A DNA stretch of 64,000 bases from Bradyrhizobium cenepequi. Its GTDB lineage: Bacteria; Pseudomonadota; Alphaproteobacteria; Rhizobiales; Xanthobacteraceae. This document shows positions 17,744-26,702 of this stretch, piece after piece. The stretch covers positions 124,001-188,000 of the forward strand of contig NZ_JAGKJI010000006.1 of the NCBI RefSeq assembly GCF_020329485.1. The letters run 5' to 3'. Numbering within the stretch: position 1 is the stretch's first letter; the number at the start of each line of letters is the position of its first letter. A model generated the notes under the pieces. It made no database searches. It was not told the origin of the DNA and saw only the letters and a program-made list of their open reading frames with translations. Position numbers and translations under genes: made by a program.

Positions 17744-19423
17744 ATGAGTGACAATTGGCGCGATCGCGCGGCGACGAATTTCGAATGCGAAAAGCAACCA
17801 GCGATCTCGAGCCGCGGCATGGTCGTCAGCAATCATCCGCTGGCCTCAAGCGCGGGCGCCGAGATGCTTGCCGCCGGCGGCAACGCCATCGATGCGGCGA
17901 TCGCGACATTGTTCACGTTGACTGTGGTCGAGCCGATGATGGTCGGTATCATCGGCGGCGGCATGGCGCATATCCGTCTCGCCGACGGCACGCATCGCTT
18001 CATCGACGGCCAGAGCACCGTGCCGCTCGCGGTCCGTCCCGATACCTATACTTCGAAGCCGGGTTCGGCGCACGACGTGTTCGATACCGTTGGCGATGAG
18101 AATTGCGTCGGTCCAAAGGCGGTCGCTGTGCCGGGGTCGCTGATGGCCTGGTGCGAGACACTGCGGCGGTTCGGCACCATGAGCCTTGCCGACGTCATGC
18201 AGCCGGCGATTAAACACGCCGCCCACGGCTATGCGGTGACGCCTTACCTGCACGAATGCATCCGCGAGAGCGCCGCCGACATGCTGAAGGACGAGCCGAT
18301 CTCGGCGATCTACCTCGCGAACGGCGAGCCGCTCCAGATCGGCGAACGCGTGGTGCAGGCCGAATATGCGGAGACTCTGCGCCATATCGCCGAGCACGGC
18401 GAGGCCGCGCTGTATCAGGGCTCGCTCGGCGATATCCTAGTAGACTACATGGAGAAGAACGGCGGCTACATCCGCCGCACCGATCTCGCAGCCTACAAGA
18501 CCGTCGAGCGTCAGCCGATCCGCGCCGATTATCGCGGCTGGACCATCCTGGGACCGCCGCCGCCGGCGGCATCGGGCGTGCACATCGCCGGGATGCTGAA
18601 CATCCTCGAAGGTTACGATATCGCGAGCCTCGGCTTCGGCACCGCCGAGACGATTCACTATCTTGCCGAAGTGCTGAAGATCGCCTTTGCCGACCGCGCC
18701 GCGGCGAGCGGCGATCCAGCTTATGTCAACGTGCCCGTCGAGCGGCTGACGTCGAAAGCCTATGCCGAGGAGCGGCGCCGTGCGATCGATCCCCATCGGG
18801 CGCAAGCGTGGGGGTCGGGCGTCGCGCAGCTCGAGGGCGCGCACACCACGCATCTGACAGCGGCGGATGCGTTCGGCAATGTGGTTGCGACCACGCAGAC
18901 CATCAACAATCTGTTCGGCGCCAAGATCTTGATCCCGGGCTTAGGTGCCATCGCGAACAATTACATGCATCTATTCGATCCGCGTCCCGGTCATGCGCTG
19001 TCGCCGGCGGCAGGCAAGCGCGTCACCACCTCGATGTCGCCGATGATGGCGCTGCGCGGCGGCAAGCTGAAGTATGCGCTGGGCTTGCCCGGAGGAAAAC
19101 GCATCTTCCCCAGCGCAATGCAGGCGCTGATCAACCTGATCGATCACGGCATGAGTCTCCAGGAAGCCGTCGAGGCGCCGCGAGTATGGACCGAAGGCAA
19201 TGCACTCGAAGTCGAGCTCGCCGTTCCCCAGAGCGTGCGCGACAAACTCGCGAGCCTGGGCCATACGATCGCGCCGGTATCCTCCGTCGCCGGCGGCATG
19301 AATGCGATCCAGTTTGATGACGATGGCCGCATGCAGGGCGCGGCCTGTTGGCGCGCCGACGGCACGCCGATCGGCATCGCCGGCGGGCTCGCGCGTGCGG
19401 GGGTGAGATTCAGGTTGGTGTGA
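17744..19423 (+). CDS. Gamma-glutamyltransferase family protein
   Basis: This is an N-terminal nucleophile hydrolase of 559 residues. Members cut themselves into two chains before a Thr. Here GAHTTHLTAAD puts the nucleophile at Thr368, in the usual TTH context. The N-terminal MVVSNHPLASSAGAEMLAAGGNAIDAAIA is typical of the large chain. ATG 17744 follows a GGGAGCG ribosome site. No signal peptide is visible, so a cytoplasmic acylase-like or YwrD-like role is as likely as periplasmic glutathione breakdown. The substrate cannot be read from sequence. It starts 23 bases past mutM. Confidence 0.88.
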   Translation: MSDNWRDRAATNFECEKQPAISSRGMVVSNHPLASSAGAEMLAAGGNAIDAAIATLFTLTVVEPMMVGIIGGGMAHIRLADGTHRFIDGQSTVPLAVRPDTYTSKPGSAHDVFDTVGDENCVGPKAVAVPGSLMAWCETLRRFGTMSLADVMQPAIKHAAHGYAVTPYLHECIRESAADMLKDEPISAIYLANGEPLQIGERVVQAEYAETLRHIAEHGEAALYQGSLGDILVDYMEKNGGYIRRTDLAAYKTVERQPIRADYRGWTILGPPPPAASGVHIAGMLNILEGYDIASLGFGTAETIHYLAEVLKIAFADRAAASGDPAYVNVPVERLTSKAYAEERRRAIDPHRAQAWGSGVAQLEGAHTTHLTAADAFGNVVATTQTINNLFGAKILIPGLGAIANNYMHLFDPRPGHALSPAAGKRVTTSMSPMMALRGGKLKYALGLPGGKRIFPSAMQALINLIDHGMSLQEAVEAPRVWTEGNALEVELAVPQSVRDKLASLGHTIAPVSSVAGGMNAIQFDDDGRMQGAACWRADGTPIGIAGGLARAGVRFRLV

Positions 19424-19438
19424 GGTGTTCGGTGCGCT

Positions 19439-19580
19439 CCCTCGCCCCGCTCTTGCGGGGAGAGGGCTGGGGTGGGGCTCGCGCCGCAAATGCGGTGAGA
19501 GACGAGTTCGCGGAAGCTCCCCCTCACCCGGATTGCATCTGGCGATGCAATCCGACCTCTCCCCGCAAGCGGGGCGAGGC
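19439..19580. repeat. Palindromic repeat, family H
   Basis: A long imperfect inverted repeat: the left arm CCTCGCCCCGCTCTTGCGGG plus GAGAGG pairs with the right arm CCTCTCCCCGCAAGCGGGGC plus GAGG. Inner text CCCTCACCCGGATTGCATCT sits near the right arm. It lies between two convergent genes and may serve as a two-way terminator. Confidence 0.75.
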
Positions 19581-19591
19581 GAAGAACCGGC

Positions 19592-20947
19592 CTATTTCCG
19601 CACGCAGATCACGCGGACGACGGCGGCGTTTGCATCCGACGATGTGCCGTTCGCAATCACGCCATGCGCCTTGAGGAAAGCGCTTACCGTCTCAGCCGGC
19701 GCCAGCATCGCCTGTGATGTCGGGATCGCATTCGCTGGACCCGCGACAACCACCGGCTTCAGCAAAGCGAGTCCGGCGAACTTGCCATCGGCATCGAGCG
19801 CCGCGGCCCCGGAGAAGCCGAGCGCGGGCGCCGGCGTTAGCGTGACGTCGCTGCCGACAGGCGTGGCTGTCGCCTTGGCGCTGCTCACGGCGTTGGCGCC
19901 GCTCTGGTTCTGCGGATCGGCGATGCCGGTGAGGTCGAGCGCCGTCTTGGCGCCGGTGGCGCCGATGTTTAGCGGCTTCAATCCGCGCGCGCCGTAGATG
20001 TGCAAGAGCGCGAGATCGTGCTCCTTGTCTTCGGCGATCCGGTCGGCATTGCCGTGGCCGGGAATCGTGATCGCGATGCATTCGTCGGTGACCAGCCGGT
20101 CGGTCACGATCGCGCCGTCGTCGCTGACAAAAACGCCGGTGCCGTATTCCACGGTCTTGCGCGGCGGGGGTCCTGCGACTTGCGGGCCGGATGGGAACGC
20201 GCTGAACGCGCTCGACATCGCGATCACCACGGGCTCGACCGTATTCTCGGTTGCCTGGTCGTAGAGGACGGTGAGGACGCGGACGTCGTCACCCTTGAAC
20301 GTGCCGCGGATGTAGAACTTCTTCAGCCCCTGCAGGCCTGACAGCACGAAGAAATCCGGCTTGACGACGGTATAATCGACGGTCCGGCCCGGCTCGTTCT
20401 TCTCGCGCTCGGCAAGTTTTGCGGTGGTCGGGTTCGCCTCCTTGCGCCGCGCCAGCACGACCTGAACCGTTCCCGTCGGTGAGGTCCATTTGGCGCCGTC
20501 GACGCCGCTTGCGAGCTGCGGCACCAATTTTGAGGGGATGCCGAGCCGCGCGCCGGTGCCGGGTTCGGTGACGATCCGCCAGCCGACGCTCTCCCGCTTC
20601 CGCCGCGCGGTCTCGGCCAGCGCGCCGCGCTCCTGCGGGTTGAGCACGCCAGTCGGCTTGCCGCCCCGAGATTTCTGGAATTCCTTGATCGCGTTGACCA
20701 TGCGCTCGCTGACATCGCCCGTGATCGCGCCATTGTATTGCCCGACCCAGGCAAGATCGGATTGCAGCGCTAGCCGCTCGGCCTGTGTCATCCCGCTTGC
20801 CGTCTCTTCAGGCTTCTGCAGCGCGGGGCGGACCGGCACGGTCGCGACCGTCTTCGGCTTGGCGCCGGCCGTGGACGGCGGGGTCATCTGAGCCTGCGCG
20901 GTGGCCATTGTCACGATCATCAATGTTGCCGAAAGCATCGATCTCAT
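19592..20947 (-). CDS. Exported protein with peptidoglycan-binding-like and degenerate trypsin-like domains
   Basis: This is a 451-residue secreted protein. A signal peptide (MRSMLSATLMIVTMATAQAQ) is followed by a Pro/Thr-rich spacer, a peptidoglycan-binding-type helical repeat at about 57-110 (WVGQYNGAITGDVSERMVNAI), a middle domain, and a HtrA/trypsin-like fold from about 265. In that fold Asp311 (DLALLHI) and Ser379 (GFSGAAAL) match catalytic positions, but the His site reads AIVTDRLVTDE where active enzymes have a VTNNHVV-like text, so His is replaced by Leu285. It is probably a non-catalytic or altered protease working in the periplasm. The partner is unknown. Confidence 0.78.
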   Translation of the reverse strand: MRSMLSATLMIVTMATAQAQMTPPSTAGAKPKTVATVPVRPALQKPEETASGMTQAERLALQSDLAWVGQYNGAITGDVSERMVNAIKEFQKSRGGKPTGVLNPQERGALAETARRKRESVGWRIVTEPGTGARLGIPSKLVPQLASGVDGAKWTSPTGTVQVVLARRKEANPTTAKLAEREKNEPGRTVDYTVVKPDFFVLSGLQGLKKFYIRGTFKGDDVRVLTVLYDQATENTVEPVVIAMSSAFSAFPSGPQVAGPPPRKTVEYGTGVFVSDDGAIVTDRLVTDECIAITIPGHGNADRIAEDKEHDLALLHIYGARGLKPLNIGATGAKTALDLTGIADPQNQSGANAVSSAKATATPVGSDVTLTPAPALGFSGAAALDADGKFAGLALLKPVVVAGPANAIPTSQAMLAPAETVSAFLKAHGVIANGTSSDANAAVVRVICVRK

Positions 20948-21048
20948 GACAAATCCGGGAGGCTATTGCGCGGTGGGCCGATTATGCACATCTGCTTGGT
21001 CGCGAACAGCCGCGCGAGGGTTCACTGCGTAAGGCGCAACAGGGAAGA

Positions 21049-21180
21049 CCCTCATCCTGAGGAGGCCGCGCAGCGGCCGTCTTGAAGGATGACCACAGGT
21101 GAGATCCGGGCCTCATGGTTCGCCCGGCGATGCGATAGCATCGTCCGGAGACGCGCATTCTGCGCTCCTCACCATGAGGG
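21049..21180. repeat. Palindromic repeat, family I
   Basis: This repeat spans CCTCATCCTGAGGAGGCCGC, GCAGCGGCC and AAGGATG at the left, and CGCTCCTCACCATGAGGG at the right, a pattern of nested inverted arms. It lies just upstream of the MoeB-like gene and creates a spurious upstream reading frame there. Confidence 0.7.
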
Positions 21181-21217
21181 GCAGCAGCAGGGACCGCGAG
21201 GAAGGATAAAGTCGACG

Positions 21218-22018
21218 ATGCTAAGTGCCGACGAACTTGAACGCTACGCCCGCCACATCGTGCTGCGCGAAGTCGGCGGGCCCGGACAGGCTGCGCTGAA
21301 GGAAACCTCGGTGCTGGTGATCGGCGCCGGCGGCCTTGGCGCGCCGGCGCTGATGTATCTGGCGGCGGCTGGCGTCGGCACGCTCGGGGTCGTCGATGAC
21401 GACGTCGTGTCGCTCTCCAATCTGCAGCGCCAGATCATCCATGCCACGCCGGACATCGGCAAACGCAAGGTGGACAGCGCCGCCGAGCAGATCCATGCGC
21501 TCAACCCGCACGTCAATTTCGAGGCGCATGCGGTGCGGCTCGATGCGAGCAACGTGATGTCGCTGATCGGCGGCTACGATCTCGTGCTCGACGGGTCCGA
21601 CAATTTCGAGACGCGCTATCTCGTCTCCGATGCCTGCTTCCTCGCCGGCAAGCCGCTGATCACGGCGGCGCTCGGCGTATTCGACGGCTCGCTGACCACG
21701 ATCCGCGCACATGAGAAGAATGAAGCCGGCGAATTCAACCCGACCTATCGCTGCTTGTTTCCGGAGCCTCCGCCGCCTGGCACGGTACCGGCCTGCGCGG
21801 AAGCCGGCGTGATGGGCGCGCTCGCCGGTGTCCTGGGCTCGATGATGGCGCTGGAGGCGATTCGCGAGATCGTCAGCTTCGGCGAAGGCCTAGTCGGGCG
21901 TCTGTTGATGGTGGATGCGCGCGCGATGCGCTTCGAGACGCTGCGCTACACGCGCGATCCGGCCAATCCGCTCAACGGCGATAAGCCTGTTATCACCGAC
22001 TTGAGCGGGCATTCTTGA
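21218..22018 (+). CDS. MoeB/ThiF-family adenylyltransferase lacking the zinc site
   Basis: This is a 266-residue E1-like enzyme that would adenylate the C-terminus of a sulfur-carrier protein (MoaD or ThiS). The ATP loop (GAGGLGAPALMYLAAAG), the Asp/Arg region DDDVVSLSNLQRQ and the SDNFETRYL motif are present. The first zinc CxxC of E. coli MoeB (CYRC) reads TYRC here and the C-terminal CxxC is absent, so no structural zinc is expected. There is no rhodanese domain. ATG 21218 follows GAGGAAGGA. The specific carrier is unknown; no moaD or thiS lies nearby. Confidence 0.88.
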   Translation: MLSADELERYARHIVLREVGGPGQAALKETSVLVIGAGGLGAPALMYLAAAGVGTLGVVDDDVVSLSNLQRQIIHATPDIGKRKVDSAAEQIHALNPHVNFEAHAVRLDASNVMSLIGGYDLVLDGSDNFETRYLVSDACFLAGKPLITAALGVFDGSLTTIRAHEKNEAGEFNPTYRCLFPEPPPPGTVPACAEAGVMGALAGVLGSMMALEAIREIVSFGEGLVGRLLMVDARAMRFETLRYTRDPANPLNGDKPVITDLSGHS

Positions 22019-22021
22019 AAG

Positions 22022-23023
22022 TTAGGACGCGCGTTTCTCGCTGTCCATGTGCCTTAAGTGCTCCTCCGGATAGCGGCCGCCGGCAGCGACGCCGGGCGGA
22101 AATGCTTTTGCCAATGCGGCGAGATGCGCGTCCGTCAGCTTCACCTCGAGCGCGCCGAGCGCCTCGGTGAGACGGTCGCGGCGGCGGGCGCCGACCAGCG
22201 GTACGATATCCTTGCCCTGTGCCGCGACCCAGGCGATCGCGACCTGCGCCGGAGATGCGCCGACGTCCCGGGCAATGGCGCGAAGCGAATCCACCAGCGC
22301 CAGATTGGTGTCGATATTGCCGGCCTGGAAGCGCGGGGTCATCAGACGGAAATCCTGCGCGCTAGAACTCTCTTTCGACCAATGACCGCTGATCAGGCCG
22401 CGCGCCAGGACGCCGTAAGCCGTGATGCCGATACCGAGTTCGCAGCAGGTCTTGAGGATGTCGTCCTCAATGCCGCGCGCTACAAGCGAATACTCGATCT
22501 GCAGATCGGCGATCGGATGCACGGCGTGCGCGCGGCGGATGGTCTCCGAGCCGACTTCCGAAAGTCCGATATGCCTGACGTGTCCGGCCTTGATCAGGTC
22601 AGCGATCGCACCGACCGTCTCCTCGATCGGCACGTTGGGATCGAGCCGCGACGGCCGATAGATGTCGATATGGTCGGCGCGGAGCCGCTGCAGCGAATAG
22701 GCGGCAAAGTTCTTCACCGCGATCGGCCGGCAGTCATAGCCGAAGAAGCCCCGGTTCGGGTCGCGCAGCCCGCCGAACTTGACCGAGATCTGCAGATTGT
22801 CGCGGCTCCGCCCGGCAAGCGCTTCACCGATCAGCATCTCATTGTGGCCCATGCCGTAGAAGTCGCCGGTGTCGAGCAAAGTGATGCCGGCATCGAGCGC
22901 GGCGTGGATGGTGGCGATGCTCTCGCTGCGATCGGCGGGTCCGTAGAAGTCGGACATGCCCATGCAGCCGAGGCCGATGGCCGAGACCTGCGGGCCCGTT
23001 GAACCGAGTTTGCGTTTTTCCAT
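22022..23023 (-). CDS. Aldo/keto reductase
   Basis: This is a 333-residue NADPH-dependent AKR barrel. The N-terminal [14 protein letters not shown], the catalytic Asp/Tyr region [14 protein letters not shown] and the C-terminal [17 protein letters not shown] match the AKR13/YajO-like group acting on small aldehydes. The physiological substrate is unknown. It is divergent from a LysR-type gene 120 bases upstream, which probably regulates it. It ends 3 bases from the convergent MoeB-like gene. Confidence 0.9.
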   Translation of the reverse strand: MEKRKLGSTGPQVSAIGLGCMGMSDFYGPADRSESIATIHAALDAGITLLDTGDFYGMGHNEMLIGEALAGRSRDNLQISVKFGGLRDPNRGFFGYDCRPIAVKNFAAYSLQRLRADHIDIYRPSRLDPNVPIEETVGAIADLIKAGHVRHIGLSEVGSETIRRAHAVHPIADLQIEYSLVARGIEDDILKTCCELGIGITAYGVLARGLISGHWSKESSSAQDFRLMTPRFQAGNIDTNLALVDSLRAIARDVGASPAQVAIAWVAAQGKDIVPLVGARRRDRLTEALGALEVKLTDAHLAALAKAFPPGVAAGGRYPEEHLRHMDSEKRAS

Positions 23024-23143
23024 GGCAGCTTCTCCTCGAAATGGCGGCGGACGGGATGTCGCTTGCGACGAGCCTGATATGCGCCGCTTTGATTATTTCG
23101 ATAAGCTGGACAATCAAGAATAGCTTGTTCACTATATCGAACA

Positions 23144-24082
23144 ATGCAGGATTTCGACCTCCGCGATCTCGAAGCCTTCCTCGCCGTGGCCCGCACGCAG
23201 AATTTTCGGCGTGCGGCGCTGGAGCAACGCGTCTCGGTCTCCAGCCTCAGCCAGCGGCTACGCGACCTGGAAGAGCGGCTCGGTGTTCGGCTGATGAATC
23301 GCACCACCCGCAGCGTGGCGTTGACCGAGGCCGGCGAGTTGTTACTTGCGCGCGTGGATCCTGCGATGCGCGACGTCGGCGCGGCGCTCGACCAGGTGCG
23401 GGGCCTGCGCGGCGTGCCGTCGGGACGCCTGCGCATCAATGCGCCGCCGCCGGCGGTTGACCTGGTGATGGCGCCGATGGTGGCACCGTTCCTGGCAAGA
23501 TATCCGCAGATCGACCTGGAGATCGTGGCGGAAAGTGCATTCGTCGACATCGTCGCCGAAGGCTTCGATGCCGGCGTACGTTATGGCGAGCATCTCGCGC
23601 AGGACATGATCGCGGTCGCACTTGGTGGGCCGCAGCGCTATGCGGTGGTGGCCTCACGCGACTACGTCGCGCGGCACGGCCAGCCGACACACCCGAAGGA
23701 TCTGCTCGATCACTCCTGCATCCGCACCCGCTTCGGCAGTGGCGCGATGCTGGAGTGGGAGTTCGAGAAAGCGGGCCGCGTTGTGAAAGTATCGCCGCCG
23801 GCCAAGCTGATCGCGACCTATCTCGGACTGGCGTTGCGCGCCGTCCATGACGGCGTCGGCTATTGGGCGACGTTCGAGGGATATGTGCGCTACGGCGTCA
23901 AATCCGGCGCGCTGGTCAGCGTGCTCGACGATTGGTGCCCGCCGTTCCCGGGCCCATTCCTCTACTATCCGAGCCGGCGTCAACCGCCGCCGGCGCTCGC
24001 CGCCTTCGTGGCTTTCGTCGCGGAGTGGCGCAAGCGGGAGCGGCGGAAGAATAGGGTAGTCTCTCCGTCGTCCCGGGCTTGA
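23144..24082 (+). CDS. LysR-family transcriptional regulator
   Basis: It has 312 residues. The N-terminal winged helix-turn-helix is classic (LRDLEAFLAVARTQNFRRAA ... SSLSQRLRDLEERLGVRL ... TEAG), with a periplasmic-binding-like effector domain from about 90. The divergent aldo/keto reductase is the probable target. The last five or so codons and the TGA stop lie inside a palindromic repeat (24067-24190), so the C-terminus has been rewritten by the repeat. Confidence 0.9.
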   Translation: MQDFDLRDLEAFLAVARTQNFRRAALEQRVSVSSLSQRLRDLEERLGVRLMNRTTRSVALTEAGELLLARVDPAMRDVGAALDQVRGLRGVPSGRLRINAPPPAVDLVMAPMVAPFLARYPQIDLEIVAESAFVDIVAEGFDAGVRYGEHLAQDMIAVALGGPQRYAVVASRDYVARHGQPTHPKDLLDHSCIRTRFGSGAMLEWEFEKAGRVVKVSPPAKLIATYLGLALRAVHDGVGYWATFEGYVRYGVKSGALVSVLDDWCPPFPGPFLYYPSRRQPPPALAAFVAFVAEWRKRERRKNRVVSPSSRA

Positions 24083-24190
24083 CCCGGGACCCATAACCAC
24101 AGGCGTTTGTAATGTGCTCCGCTGCAACCGCTTGCTCGTGCCACAACACACATCGGTGGTTATGGGTCCCCCGCCTTCGCGGGAACGACC
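24067..24190. repeat. Palindromic repeat, family G
   Basis: Arms CGTCGTCCCGGGCTTGACCC/GGGACCCATAACCAC at the left pair with GTGGTTATGGGTCCC and GCGGGAACGACC at the right around a variable centre. The left edge supplies the stop codon of the LysR gene. Confidence 0.8.
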
Positions 24191-24201
24191 AGAGATATTC
24201 G

Positions 24202-25203
24202 TTACAGCATGCTCGGCAGCACGCGGTCCGGCGGCTTGTGGTCGTCGAGGAAGGTGCGGATGTTGATGATCACCTTCTCGCCCATCTCGACACGGCCCTC
24301 GATGGTGGCCGAGCCCATATGCGGCAGCAGCGTCACCTTGCCTGCCTTGGCGAGCCGCACCAGCTTCGGATTCACCGCGGGCTCGTGCTCATAGACGTCG
24401 AGACCGGCGCCGCCGATCTCACCGGCTTCGATCAGCTTGATCAGGGTATCCTCGTCGATCACCTCGCCGCGGGCGGTGTTGACGATATAGGCGTCCTTGC
24501 GGATCAGCTTTAGCCGCCGCGCCGAAAGCAGGTGGAAGGTCGCGGGCGTATGCGGACAGTTCACCGACAGGATGTCCATCCGCGCCAGCATCTGGTCGAG
24601 GCTTTCCCAATAGGTGGCGCCAAGCTCGTCGGCGATGCGCGGCGCCACCGGGCGACGGTTGTGATAGTGGATCTGCAGGCCGAAGGCGCGGGCGCGGCGC
24701 GCCACTGCCTGGCCGATGCGGCCCATGCCGATGATGCCGAGCCGTTTTCCCCCGATGCGATGGCCGAGCATCCAGGTCGGCGACCAGCCCGGCCAGTTCT
24801 TGCCGTCGGTCAGGATCGAGGCGCCCTCGATCATCCTTCGCGGCACGGCGAGAATCAGCGCCATGGTCATGTCGGCGGTATCTTCGGTCAGCACCTTCGG
24901 CGTATTGGTCACGGTGATGCCGCGCGCATGCGCCGCTGGGACGTCGATATTGTCGACGCCGTTGCCGAAATTGGCGATCAGCCGGAGTTTGGATTCGGGC
25001 TGGTTGAGCACGTTCTCGCGGATCAGGTCAGTGACGGTCGGCACCAGCACATCGGCGGCGCGCACGGCTTCCGCGAGCTGCTCCGATGTCATCGGCGTGT
25101 CGTCGAGATTGAGCCTCGCGTCGAACAATTCGCGCATCCGGGTCTCGATCGAATCCGGCAGCTTGCGGGTGACGACGACGAGAGGCTTCTTCTTAACCGA
25201 CAT
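24202..25203 (-). CDS. D-2-hydroxyacid dehydrogenase (glycerate dehydrogenase/glyoxylate reductase type)
   Basis: It has 333 residues. The substrate domain has NFGNGVDNIDVPAA, the NAD(P) fold has GMGRIGQAVARRARAFG, and catalytic Arg, Glu and His appear in NTARGEVIDE, the segment around GLDVYEHEPA, and LLPHMGSAT. The order and length fit the glyoxylate/hydroxypyruvate reductases. The HYHNR text after the last strand of the nucleotide motif suggests NADPH preference, but this is an inference. It is likely cytoplasmic and monocistronic. Confidence 0.88.
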   Translation of the reverse strand: MSVKKKPLVVVTRKLPDSIETRMRELFDARLNLDDTPMTSEQLAEAVRAADVLVPTVTDLIRENVLNQPESKLRLIANFGNGVDNIDVPAAHARGITVTNTPKVLTEDTADMTMALILAVPRRMIEGASILTDGKNWPGWSPTWMLGHRIGGKRLGIIGMGRIGQAVARRARAFGLQIHYHNRRPVAPRIADELGATYWESLDQMLARMDILSVNCPHTPATFHLLSARRLKLIRKDAYIVNTARGEVIDEDTLIKLIEAGEIGGAGLDVYEHEPAVNPKLVRLAKAGKVTLLPHMGSATIEGRVEMGEKVIINIRTFLDDHKPPDRVLPSML

Positions 25204-25530
25204 GTCCTGCTCTCATGAGGCTTCGGCCCGTGAAAGGCTTCACCGTTCAGGCCTCATTAACCCGGTTGTTCGAAACTGCGGTGGCTGCGCGGTCCCGGCG
25301 TTTCCTTCACGTTTCCCTGGGTTCCCAGATACTTGCCTCGGGTTTCCAAGGAAAGCCGGGTGTTCTGGTTTTAAACGTTCCGTCCTCTCTAGCAGAAGAC
25401 CGGGCCAACACAAGAACCCCTCGGCAAGACGGGCCGGGGCACTGGTGCGCGGCGCAGGGGTTTGTGGTTCTGGACGTTTAGGGTTCAACTCGCAGAATCT
25501 GAGTTGGCGTTCTCGGCAGGAGACGAGTTG
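25204..25530. other. Intergenic region with possible RNA fold upstream of the SH3 gene
   Basis: This 327-base gap holds no convincing gene. An imperfect stem pairs AACACAAGAACCCCT (about 25399-25413) with AGGGGTTTGTGGTT (about 25457-25470), enclosing an inner CCCCTCGG/CCGGGG stem. It may be part of a leader for the downstream gene. I could not identify a known RNA family. Confidence 0.3.
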
Positions 25531-26058
25531 ATGGCGTTGGGGCGGTTGAGTTGGTTGGCGATGCTGGTCGGGTGCGTGCTCGGCGCCTCGGTATCTCCAG
25601 GACATTCGGCCAAGGATGCAACCCCGACCACCAGCGGTCTGCCGATACCCCGTTACGTCAGCCTCAAATCCGATCATGTGAATGTCCGCGCCGGCCCGAC
25701 CAAAGACAATGACGTCGCCTGGGTCTACACCCGCTCCGGCCTGCCGGTCGAAATCACTGCCGAGTTCGAGAACTGGCGCCGGGTGCGCGATTCCGAAGGC
25801 GCCGAAGGCTGGGTCTATCATTCGCTATTGTCGGGCCGCCGCACTGCGGTCGTCACGATGAAGCACAAGGACGATCTGGCATCGATCTACGATCGTCCTG
25901 ATGCGACCAGTGCGGTTGCAGCGCGGCTGCAGGCCGGCGTCATTGCGCAGGTCAAGAAATGTGCCAATGGCTGGTGCCGTGTCATCGGCAACGGTTTCGA
26001 TGGCTGGATCGAGCAGCAACGCCTGTGGGGCGTGTACGCCGACGAGAAGGTGGATTAG
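25531..26058 (+). CDS. Exported bacterial SH3-domain protein
   Basis: ATG 25531 follows an AGGAGACGAG ribosome site and gives 175 residues. The N-terminus (ALGRLSWLAMLVGCVLGASV) is a signal peptide. Two SH3b-type segments follow: the first has LKSDHVNVRAGPTKDNDVAW and GWVYHSLLSG, the second ends in WCRVIGNGFDGWIEQQRLWG. Such DUF1058-type proteins are periplasmic and thought to bind wall or protein partners. The function is unknown. Confidence 0.85.
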   Translation: MALGRLSWLAMLVGCVLGASVSPGHSAKDATPTTSGLPIPRYVSLKSDHVNVRAGPTKDNDVAWVYTRSGLPVEITAEFENWRRVRDSEGAEGWVYHSLLSGRRTAVVTMKHKDDLASIYDRPDATSAVAARLQAGVIAQVKKCANGWCRVIGNGFDGWIEQQRLWGVYADEKVD

Positions 26059-26082
26059 CCAGATCCCAGCGATGGTGTCCTA

Positions 26083-26113
26083 GGGTGGGCACGCCTTCGC
26101 TTTGCTCACCCTA
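26083..26113. repeat. Truncated palindromic repeat related to family E
   Basis: A short inverted repeat, TAGGGTGGGC ... GCTCACCCTA, sits between the convergent SH3 and irr genes. It resembles the outer arms of the longer unit at 59830-59917. Confidence 0.5.
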
Positions 26114-26145
26114 CGGAATTTCCGCTTGTATTGAGTTACTGAAGA

Positions 26146-26634
26146 TCAGCGCTTCTTGCGCAGCCGCACAACCATGTCGATGCGCGCGATCTCGTAGCCT
26201 TCCGGGATATCCGGCACCTTGGAGAGCACCAGATGCGGGTCGGGAATGTCGACCAGCTCGTGGTTGTTCTCGAGATAGAAATGGTGGTGCGCGGTGACGT
26301 TGGTGTCGAAATAGGTCTTGGTGCCGTCGACGCTGACCTGGCGCAGCAGGCCAGCATCAGTGAGCTGGTTCAGCGTGTTGTAGACGGTAGCAAGCGACAC
26401 CGGAACCTTCGCGAGCGTCGCCTCCTCGTAAAGCATTTCTGCGGTCAGGTGGCGGGCGCCCTTGCCAAACAGGAGCCAGCCCAACGCCATGCGCTGACGG
26501 GTCGGCCGAAGGCCCGCCGCCTGCAGCATTTCATTGACGTCATGCCACGGGCACCCCGTCAGCGCCGGCTGATGACCGGGGTTGCGGGCGACCTGACCAG
26601 CGTCATCGCTTACATGCGGAACTTCGTCGCTCAT
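26146..26634 (-). CDS. irr: Irr, heme-responsive Fur-family iron regulator
   Basis: Irr is the global iron regulator of rhizobia; it represses heme synthesis and activates or represses other iron genes when iron is low, and it is degraded on binding heme. The protein has 162 residues from ATG 26634. The heme regulatory motif GCPWHD puts Cys at 28 and the second heme site HHH is at 116-118, nearly the same positions as in the 163-residue B. japonicum protein. The winged helix contains [14 protein letters not shown] and [17 protein letters not shown] at 26649 is possible but less likely. It is divergent from fabA. Confidence 0.95.
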   Translation of the reverse strand: MSDEVPHVSDDAGQVARNPGHQPALTGCPWHDVNEMLQAAGLRPTRQRMALGWLLFGKGARHLTAEMLYEEATLAKVPVSLATVYNTLNQLTDAGLLRQVSVDGTKTYFDTNVTAHHHFYLENNHELVDIPDPHLVLSKVPDIPEGYEIARIDMVVRLRKKR

Positions 26635-26673
26635 ATGCACTCTAGACACCTAACTCGGGCAACATTCAGTAGC

Positions 26674-26702
26674 AGTATAAGAAGGAAATCCTTCAGATGC
26701 AA
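26674..26702 (-). promoter_or_regulatory. irr promoter with palindromic spacer
   Basis: On the minus strand TTGCAT (-35) is separated by 17 bases from TATACT (-10). The spacer carries GAAGGATTTCCTTC, a perfect 14-base palindrome (26681-26694), placed where a repressor would block polymerase. Just upstream, hexamer-like TGCGAG and TGCATC occur. B. japonicum irr is known to be controlled by Fur at its promoter; whether this palindrome is that site is an inference. Confidence 0.6.

Noticed and set aside
19434..19583. Short ORFs in the gap after the gamma-glutamyltransferase
   Set aside because: They only translate the palindromic repeat.
21089..21217. An extended N-terminus of the MoeB-like protein
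   Set aside because: The extra 43 residues come from repeat family I and the ribosome site precedes ATG 21218.
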